Source: Planctomycetota bacterium (GTDB lineage: Bacteria; Planctomycetota; Planctomycetia; Pirellulales; Pirellulaceae). From it: DNA of 10,049 bases. The stretch is from the NCBI GenBank assembly GCA_026692885.1, contig JAPLNJ010000207.1, positions 1 through 10,049 on the forward strand. Direction: 5' to 3'. This document shows positions 1-5,274 of this stretch, piece by piece. A program made the position numbers and the translations under genes. The notes below the pieces were generated by a model. It was not told the DNA's origin and searched no databases. It worked only from the letters and a program-made list of their open reading frames with translations. Each line of letters opens with the position of its first letter. Position 1 is the stretch's first letter.

Positions 1-2841
1 TCCGGTGAAGGCCGACAGCGTTCCGCCTACCATCGTGACATCACCCACCACAAAGTCCGCGGTCGCTTCGCTGAACGTGAAGGTCACATTCGAAGTGGCG
101 GTGGTGTCGCTCAGGGACGTCGCCACGATGGCCACCGTGACTGTCGGGGCTGTGGTGTCGATCACCAGGGACTTGTTGGCCCCCAGCGAGTTCGCGGCGC
201 CGGGCGCCGCCAGCGTCAGCGTGGCGGCGTTCGTCGCGGGATCAAGGATCGTCCCGCTATTCAGCGCCAAGGCCGTCGTGCTCAGGTAGTCCAGATCGTT
301 GCTGGTATCGCCAGCTTGGACCGTATAATTGAACGTCAACGTCGCGGTCCCTGTGCCGCTGGTGTAGTTGACGACCCGATCCGTGGGTCCGGTCTCCAGC
401 GTCAGTTGCGGCGTTCCCGTCACGTTGACCAGTTCGCTGAAGGTGACCGTAAGCGGAATCACCGTGCCCGCTTTGTACGGCCCGTCCGTCATCGACGAGG
501 AAACGCCGCTGACCGTCGGCGCCGTGGTGTCTCTGACGAGAATCGCCGCCGTCTCGACGGCCGTGCTGAAGGCCGTGATACCGCCGTTGGTCGAGCTGTC
601 CGCCGTGCCGCCGTTGCTCCCGCTGGTCTGGTCCCAGGCCCGGAACGTAATCCCCGGATCCACCGTCCCGTTCCAATTCGCGTTGGGCACGAATCGCACC
701 TTGGTGGTTGCGTTGACCGCCAGCAGACGCGCCACCGTGTGCGACGGTGTGCCAAAGGCCGTCCAGGTCGTTCCGCTGTCCGTCGTGTACTGCCAATCCC
801 CGTTGGTGTTGACCGCCGCCGTGACCGCGATCCCTTCCACCGCCCCCGTTTCCACATCCGTGATCCGGTCCCCGCCCGCGCTGGAGATGATCGCGCTGAC
901 CAGCGTCCCACTGCTGCTGACGTCATCCTGGTTGATCGCTGTCAGCGTCATCGTCCCCGTGTTGTCCAGCACCGGCGCATCGTTCATCGCTGTGACGTTA
1001 ATGGTCTTGGTGGCTGCGCTGCTGGTCCCGCCATCCCCGTCCGTCAGGACGAAACGTACGGTGCGCGCCGCCGACGACGGATTGTCCGAAACATTCGCGT
1101 AGGTGATGTTCCGCATCATGGCCTGCGCCGCCGTCGGCGTGGAACTGGCATTGAACGTGACGACCAAGGCTGTCGTGCCGTTGCCGCCCGTGAACGTGCC
1201 AATCGTCGTGCCGCCGTAGGTCACGTTCGAACCGGAGACTCCAATCTGCCCCGCACTCGTCCCTTGGTTCTGAATCGCCAGCCGGTCGTCCACGCTGCCG
1301 TTGGCCGTGTAGTCCACCGTTAGCGTGCCGGTGTTGAAATCGGTGGAGTCGATATCACTGGCCGTGGCTCCGCTGTCGATCACCGTGGCGGCCGCATTCT
1401 CGGTGTAGTTCAAGGCCCCGCCTGGCAGGCCGATCACCGGCGCATCGTTGACCGCCGTGATCGTCACGGTGAAGGTCCGCTGAAATGTGTCGTCGTCCGC
1501 AGTCCCGATCGTGAGGTCCAACCCGGCGGCCTTCAGTGTGACCGTGATCACCGCAGTGCCGCTCTGGTTGGCCACCGGCGTGTAGGACAGCGAACCCGTG
1601 AGGTTCGGCGACGTAAAGCTCACCGTCGGGTTCGGGATCAGACCCGTGTTGCTGCTGAGGGCCGTGACCTGTAACGTCTGCATCCCTCCCCCAGCCGCAA
1701 TCCCGCTTAAATTTACCGTTTGCAGGCCCGCGTCTTCCAGGACTGCCGCTGGGTTCGCAATCGCATCCAGCGTCGGCGCCAGATGCATCGCCGTGATGGC
1801 CTGCAGGGTCATTCCTGAATACGCTCCGCCCCAGGTCATGGTATGGTTGCTGTTGTCCCAAGTGTCGTGGAGGTAGATCTCGCTCGTGGCGGCGTCGTAG
1901 CCGAAGCCAACCATGCTATGTCCCGTGACCTGGACCAGTACCGGGTAACCAGCATTGACTTCGGTCTGGAAATTGGCAAAAGAGAATCCGCCACTGATTA
2001 TGTTGTCGGTCTTCTGGGTATAGACCTCGTAGGCTGCGACTCCCGAGTCGTAGTTGAGCGCGTAGCCGCGTGACTCGGCGAATAGCCGCAAACCGTGCGT
2101 CATCTCGGTCTGGGGCAACCCATAATTCGCTGACGGGATGTAATCGTACATCTTGGAAGCGCTGCCGTAGGAAAATAGCGTGGTAGCTCCGTCGACATTG
2201 AAGTCCTTAGAGCCGTCGAGGTTGAAATCCCACTTCCATTGGTTGGTCCCCAGGAAGTCTGCCGTAGAGCCTGACCACGCGTGTTCCGTCCAACTATTGA
2301 TTACGAAGGGATCGGGCCCGGAACTGTTGGTGGAGATCCAATAATCATCCACATGTCCTCGCGTGACTCGGCCATCAAATCCATTCATGGTGGCGATGAT
2401 CGAGGTGGATCCCGCGATGGGGGTCGAGATACCCTGGCCCAGGTTCGTCAGCGGCGCGAGGCCACCGTTGGTTGGCCCCGTGTACATGCTGGCATAACCG
2501 GTCCGGTCGTAGTACCCGAAGATCATCCCCGCTGAAGTCGCCGAGCAACCGTACGTCCATGTCGAAGTTGGGACGTTAGACAGGAGGAACGCGGATTGAG
2601 AAAACGGTTCGGGCGCGATGCTGGAACCCGTGTCCTCGGGCGCAGTCGGTCCGCTGTTCATTGACATCATCTCGATGAGCTGTCCGTCCTGACTCATAGC
2701 GAACGGGACGAAGGCGAGTAACACCCGCGGCTCCAGTGGTTCCAGGAAGAGTCGGCGTTGTTCGTTGCGGCGAGCCTTCCAGCCTTGTTTCTGGGACTTC
2801 CCCATGAGCGCTCGGCGGATGAGCAACAGCTTAGAGTTCAT
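1..2841 (-). CDS. Giant secreted protein, N-terminal part: LEPR-x-LL leader, C39-like cysteine peptidase domain, cadherin/Ig-like repeats (runs off left edge)
   Basis: The frame is open from the ATG at 2841 to base 1 (947 codons, no stop), so the gene continues beyond the window. Residues 33-43 ([11 protein letters not shown]) match the LEPR-x-LL leader of giant planctomycete surface proteins; a classical signal peptide is not obvious. Residues about 80-355 look like a papain-fold C39-like peptidase: Cys99 in [16 protein letters not shown], His308 in [11 protein letters not shown], and DTW at 326-328 for the third position. The rest is extracellular beta-repeat sequence: about 356-470 ending in TAVNDAPVI, 470-625 ending in TAMNDAPVL, 626-770 with an NWNGT motif, 771-894 (DTTAPTV, SwmB-like), and a Big_12-like domain from 895 cut by the edge. 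The leader, the peptidase motif and the ATG agree on this start; GGGGA lies about 8 nt upstream. It is probably exported and either anchored or released. The substrate is unknown, and the peptidase assignment rests on motifs only. Confidence 0.88.
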   Translation of the reverse strand, partial: MNSKLLLIRRALMGKSQKQGWKARRNEQRRLFLEPLEPRVLLAFVPFAMSQDGQLIEMMSMNSGPTAPEDTGSSIAPEPFSQSAFLLSNVPTSTWTYGCSATSAGMIFGYYDRTGYASMYTGPTNGGLAPLTNLGQGISTPIAGSTSIIATMNGFDGRVTRGHVDDYWISTNSSGPDPFVINSWTEHAWSGSTADFLGTNQWKWDFNLDGSKDFNVDGATTLFSYGSASKMYDYIPSANYGLPQTEMTHGLRLFAESRGYALNYDSGVAAYEVYTQKTDNIISGGFSFANFQTEVNAGYPVLVQVTGHSMVGFGYDAATSEIYLHDTWDNSNHTMTWGGAYSGMTLQAITAMHLAPTLDAIANPAAVLEDAGLQTVNLSGIAAGGGMQTLQVTALSSNTGLIPNPTVSFTSPNLTGSLSYTPVANQSGTAVITVTLKAAGLDLTIGTADDDTFQRTFTVTITAVNDAPVIGLPGGALNYTENAAATVIDSGATASDIDSTDFNTGTLTVDYTANGSVDDRLAIQNQGTSAGQIGVSGSNVTYGGTTIGTFTGGNGTTALVVTFNASSTPTAAQAMMRNITYANVSDNPSSAARTVRFVLTDGDGGTSSAATKTINVTAMNDAPVLDNTGTMTLTAINQDDVSSSGTLVSAIISSAGGDRITDVETGAVEGIAVTAAVNTNGDWQYTTDSGTTWTAFGTPSHTVARLLAVNATTKVRFVPNANWNGTVDPGITFRAWDQTSGSNGGTADSSTNGGITAFSTAVETAAILVRDTTAPTVSGVSSSMTDGPYKAGTVIPLTVTFSELVNVTGTPQLTLETGPTDRVVNYTSGTGTATLTFNYTVQAGDTSNDLDYLSTTALALNSGTILDPATNAATLTLAAPGAANSLGANKSLVIDTTAPTVTVAIVATSLSDTTATSNVTFTFSEATADFVVGDVTMVGGTLSAFTG

Positions 2842-2909
2842 TGTCTTTTCCCCGAGACGAGGACAGCGGCAATATGCGATTTAACTGAACTGAAGAGTTT
2901 CTTCACCAC

Positions 2910-3182
2910 TTACCCAATCGATAGGTGTCTTTCCACCAATCGAGTGACGCCCGATCGGCAATCAGCATACGGACGCTGAACGACGGCGACCTCCGTCGAG
3001 ATGCCGGCCCGATTGACAATCACGCCGAGGCAGCCGTTGGCCAGCCGCTTGCCGTCCTACAACTGCTCCAGTCGCAGGTTGCGTTGTCGCTGCCGCTGTC
3101 GGCGTTTCATCGGCGACTTGCCAGATTTCTTAGAGCCCTGGGAACCTAATCCGATGCCAGACGTCAGACAGACGGTGGTCAT
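2910..3182 (-). pseudogene. Amber-interrupted remnant of a planctomycete LEPR/LEDR-type protein leader
   Basis: On the minus strand an ATG at 3182 opens a 41-codon frame ending at TAG (3059-3057). It is rich in Lys and Arg: SKKSGKSPMKRRQ, then RNLRLEQL immediately before the stop. Reading through the TAG gives DGKRLANG and a further 48 codons to the next in-frame stop at 2910. Leaders of giant planctomycete proteins often read RNLRLEQLEDRRLLA, so the stop falls where the conserved Glu codon (GAG or GAA) would be and the following residues still resemble DRRLLA. I infer a decayed or mutated leader of a second giant surface protein, 69 bp upstream of the start of the C39-domain gene and on the same strand. 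It could instead be a chance basic ORF or a sequencing error. No body of such a protein follows. Confidence 0.35.
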
Positions 3183-3559
3183 TTCGTGGGACTCCCTAAG
3201 TGAAAAACCAGGAGGGACAAGAAAAGGCGGTCAAGGCGGCAGCAGGGCCGTCCGAGCATCGCAGCCGAGACCGGGCGTGGTCCGGCTGCGGAGTGGTCAG
3301 GGTATACGATCGTTCTCAGGACGCAACGGTTGTCGAGCCGCAAACAGCAAGCAGGGACGCTCGTTCCATGAATCATGCGCCGCGAGCTCCTTAGGTCGGC
3401 CCCCTGGCCTCGGGCCGAGAAAGCGTGATCACCGATCTTCGCTCCAGAGCGGAAGCTCCACGCCGAAACTCGTTATCAACTCCGTAACGGCGTTACATGG
3501 CGTCAACCATCGGTCGCGAACAGCTTGCATGCCTTCGTACTAACCAGGACGATTCCGTG
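3183..3559. other. Intergenic DNA, no recognisable gene
   Basis: I see no convincing coding sequence on either strand; the open frames are short, overlap each other and have no recognisable motif. Two small dyads are present. One at 3396-3418 has 7-bp arms TCGGCCC/GGGCCGA around a 9-nt loop and no T-run. The other at 3484-3496 has 6-bp arms GTAACG/CGTTAC around one base. Neither can be assigned a role from sequence alone. Confidence 0.5.
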
Positions 3560-3628
3560 GGAGTACAGCCTTTAGGCTGCCAGGACGGGCGAGGGCCCGC
3601 CGCCGATACACGCTAAAGCGTGGACTCC
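3560..3628. repeat. REPIN-like element: two inverted hairpins with GGAGT feet
   Basis: The left unit is GGAGT (3560-3564), a linker base, then stem CAGCC, loop TTTA, stem GGCTG (3566-3579). The right unit is its mirror: stem CACGC, loop TAAA, stem GCGTG (3609-3622), then ACTCC (3624-3628). Read on the minus strand the right unit is GGAGTCCACGCTTTAGCGTG, so both units share GGAGTNCA, the CTTTAG loop and a closing TG while their stems differ. Between them is a third hairpin, CGGGC-GAGG-GCCCG (3586-3599). A foot tetranucleotide beside a hairpin, in inverted pairs, is how REP/REPIN elements moved by RAYT transposases are built. No RAYT gene is in the window, so mobility is inferred. I recall similar sequences as dispersed repeats in planctomycetes but cannot verify this here. 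Confidence 0.7.
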
Positions 3629-3718
3629 AACTTATTTGGCACCTTGACACGGCTGCGAGCTTGATGGTCCCGACGCGAATAATCCCGACTGAGTAGCCTC
3701 GCAGGGGGGCGTTATCGG

Positions 3719-3820
3719 AACGTTGCGCAAAACACAAGCAGCGGAGCGTCGTAACCCGAAGCGCCAGCGAGGACACGCCGCTCGTCCTCGTTGACGCTTC
3801 GGGTTACAGTGCGCAACGTT
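3719..3820. repeat. Nested inverted repeat (GTAACCCGAAGCG family)
   Basis: The inner arms at 3751-3773 and 3785-3807 begin and end with GTAACCCGAAGCG/CGCTTCGGGTTAC and pair at 21 of 23 positions around an 11-nt loop. The two differences (C/T and G/A) lie close together. A perfect outer pair, AACGTTGCGCA at 3719-3729 and TGCGCAACGTT at 3810-3820, encloses it asymmetrically: 21 nt lie between the left arms and 2 nt between the right arms. No T-run follows and no gene ends nearby, so a terminator role is unlikely. The layout resembles a small non-autonomous mobile repeat. Confidence 0.75.
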
Positions 3821-4348
3821 TTGATCAAGGCCTCGATCAGTGATGGTCCTGCCAACCGACTTCACCACGTGAACCTAACGGACCGCGTGGGTCGCGTCAA
3901 CAGAGTTACCGACAAAGTGGGAAGAGGTGAAGAGTATTTATCGGGGGGTGTCGGCCTCGCCAAAGTTGAACTTTTGAGGTTTAGGTCTGCTGGAGATGTT
4001 GTTTACGGAGGTCCCCCGGATCAACCTGACCCGCGAGCACGTGATCTTGCTTACGCTGGAGAAGTCGTGGACAGGAAAATGAAAGCCAGTAGCCATTTTC
4101 CTGCCCCCCATCTTCCTGTCCAAGTCCCCCCGTCTGCCAGGCATCAATGTGGGACAGTAAGCTATTCCACCTAAACGTGGGGATCTTCTCCCGCTTTTCT
4201 GCTCCTAATCTTCCTGTCTCCCGGAACGAAAGTGGGATGGACTTCCGGGAGCAACGCGGATCGAAATAACTTCCCGGTTGGGCTGTCACGCGCGGCGGAT
4301 GGTAACGGCTAGCGGGTCCTGTTCCAATGGCCGCCTTGGTCGTCCGGT
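3821..4348. other. Intergenic DNA with no supported gene
   Basis: No intact gene is supported. Open frames crossing this stretch have no recognisable motif, and the longest plus-strand one starts inside the arm of the preceding palindrome, so it is probably spurious. The stretch contains the GGACAGGAAAATG element described separately (4069-4121) and a short dyad CCCGGA/TCCGGG at 4220-4225 and 4244-4249. Confidence 0.5.
4069..4121. repeat. Dyad and direct repeats built on ACAGGAAAATG / ATCTTCCTGTC
   Basis: GGACAGGAAAATG (4069-4081) can pair with either of two downstream segments: CATTTTCCTG (4094-4103, 10 bp perfect) or TTCCTGTCC (4113-4121, 9 bp perfect). The two alternatives are separated by a C-run at 4104-4109. 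ATCTTCCTGTC recurs as a direct repeat at 4110-4120 and 4208-4218. I recall sequences like ATTTTCCTGCCCCCCATC as dispersed repeats in planctomycetes. The competing pairings could also be functional if the region is transcribed, for which there is no evidence here. Confidence 0.55.
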
Positions 4349-4603
4349 TGTCGGCTTCAGCCGACACCCTGCCTGCCACCAGCTTCAGCTGGTGGGAGCC
4401 GCTGCCCGACGCACTTCCAGGAGCCGGCTTCAGCCGGGCTTCTTGTTCCGGGTTTCAACCCTTCGCGGGCAACCCGCCGGTGCGCCTGGGGCGATGTCTA
4501 AAGACGTGCGGAGAAGTCCGGCTGAAGCCGGCTAAGGTGCGCGAGACTCTCTCTACCCACCAGCTAAAGCTGGTGGCACACGGGGAGCCGGCCGAAGCCG
4601 GCT
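4349..4603. repeat. Mirror-image cluster of stem-loops (GCCGGC / CCACCAGC families)
   Basis: Six main stem-loops occur in the order A-B-A / A-B-A. They are TGTCGGC-TTCA-GCCGACA (4349-4366), CCACCAGC-TTCA-GCTGGTGG (4376-4395), CCGGC-TTCA-GCCGG (4424-4437), CCGGC-TGAA-GCCGG (4518-4531), CCACCAGC-TAAA-GCTGGTGG (4557-4576) and AGCCGGC-CGAA-GCCGGCT (4586-4603). Loops on the left are TTCA and those on the right are its reverse complement or a variant, so the cluster is inverted about a centre near 4478. The centre holds further small hairpins: GGGTT-TC-AACCC (4450-4461), GCGGG-CAA-CCCGC (4465-4477) and an imperfect stem with a TAAA loop (4494-4507). The two B units, read in matching orientation, share TGCCACCAGCTTYAGCTGG. 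This suggests REP-like units assembled by inverted duplication. No gene lies within. Confidence 0.85.
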
Positions 4604-4741
4604 AACAAGCCTGCAAACCGGTCGCGCAGCATGCAACGAAATCCAGGAGTTATTCTGGCCTGCGTTGCTACAGTTCCACTTCGACGACGGCAATCGCTCA
4701 CGATCTCTGCCAGACTCGACACGTCAGGGCGTGACAGGGCG

Positions 4742-4763
4742 GCACGGCTCTGGAGAGCCATGC
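4742..4763. repeat. Short hairpin GCACGGCTCT / AGAGCCATGC
   Basis: Arms at 4742-4751 and 4754-4763 pair at 9 of 10 positions around a two-base centre (GG). It lies about 110 bp upstream of the small plus-strand gene. It differs from the neighbouring repeat families and resembles, from memory, another planctomycete dispersed palindrome. No function can be assigned. Confidence 0.5.
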
Positions 4764-4875
4764 TACGTGGGAATTGCCTCAGTTGACCGGGACAGACGCA
4801 TAGCGGTATCCTCGAGCGTATGCGGTGCGTGCCGCGGATTGACCACAACTAACGATTTCCAACCGATTGCCGCAG

Positions 4876-5085
4876 ATGACCCCAAAACACTTTGAGCGGA
4901 CATTGCGGGCGTTTCAGCGGCGAGCTCCTTTCCGGTCTTTCACCGTGGAGCTGGTCGGCGGTGATCGCTTCCAGGTCGACCACCCGGAGGCTCTGGTGCT
5001 GCGGGATGGTGTGGCCGTGTTTATCGCAGCGGGCGGTGTTCCGACGCTTTTCGACCACGAGTGGCGTTTGCCAAATCGTGGGTAA
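4876..5085 (+). CDS. Small conserved-type hypothetical protein, 69 aa
   Basis: This is a complete 69-residue frame beginning MTPKHFERTL. I chose the ATG at 4876 over an in-frame TTG nine bases upstream because MTPxxFxxxL is the usual opening of proteins of this kind. Its features are FQRRAPFRSFTVEL (14-27), GGDRF, HPEAL (about 37-41), VAVFI and LFDHE near the C-terminus. They match small uncharacterised planctomycete proteins with the pattern PFRPFxxxLxxGxxxxVxHPE. There is no signal peptide, membrane segment or metal-binding cluster; the protein looks like a compact cytoplasmic beta fold. No clear Shine-Dalgarno sequence is visible. It stands alone between repeat-rich DNA and a convergent neighbour. 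The function is unknown. Coding status rests on composition and family resemblance. Confidence 0.72.
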   Translation: MTPKHFERTLRAFQRRAPFRSFTVELVGGDRFQVDHPEALVLRDGVAVFIAAGGVPTLFDHEWRLPNRG

Positions 5086-5152
5086 GGAAACGCAGCGTGC
5101 ATCCCCGGACTAAGTGGCTGCTGCTGTAAAGAAATAACCTGGCAGATCGGTG

Positions 5153-5211
5153 GTAGGACGGATTGGCACTTCGGCCCCGAAACATCGGGCCGAAGTGCCA
5201 ATCCGTCCTAC
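5153..5211. repeat. Perfect 25-bp inverted repeat between convergent genes
   Basis: Arms at 5153-5177 (starting GTAGGACGGATTGG, ending TTCGGCCC) and 5187-5211 are exact reverse complements around a 9-nt loop. The element lies between the stop of the small plus-strand gene (5085) and the stop of the minus-strand DUF4159 gene (5275), a position suited to a two-way terminator. Neither flank has a T-run, so an intrinsic terminator of the classical type is not supported. A dispersed palindromic repeat that may also block transcription or protect mRNA ends is the more likely reading. Confidence 0.85.
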
Positions 5212-5274
5212 GGTCAAACCGCGGACTTGTTCTCTTCCAGCCGCTAGCCGAGTGCGGGGAAACTTCGTTTGATC

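Noticed and set aside
316..1323. Long plus-strand open frames opposite the giant-protein gene (also 368-1102 plus, 257-796 minus and 1355-1861 minus)
   Set aside because: They lie over a minus-strand frame that is continuous for 947 codons with clear domains; their translations are Arg-rich or low-complexity and carry no recognisable motif.
3001..3543. Plus-strand open frame of 180 codons
   Set aside because: It is Arg/Ser-rich with no motif and lies antisense to the amber-split leader, whose flanking residues make better sense.
3996..4082. A 28-codon plus-strand frame starting MLFTEVPRINLTREHV
   Set aside because: The composition looks protein-like, but it is very short, has no ribosome site and ends in a dispersed repeat; at most it is a fragment of a decayed gene.
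3791..4174. A 127-codon plus-strand open frame
   Set aside because: It begins inside the arm of the 3719-3820 palindrome, runs through the 4069-4121 repeat and shows no recognisable domain.
4349..4603. CRISPR array
   Set aside because: The repeated units are self-complementary, of two kinds, unevenly spaced and inverted about a centre; there are no uniform spacers and no cas genes.
5153..5211. Classical intrinsic terminator
   Set aside because: The stem is strong but no T-run follows on either strand; the same holds for the 7737-7800 palindrome.
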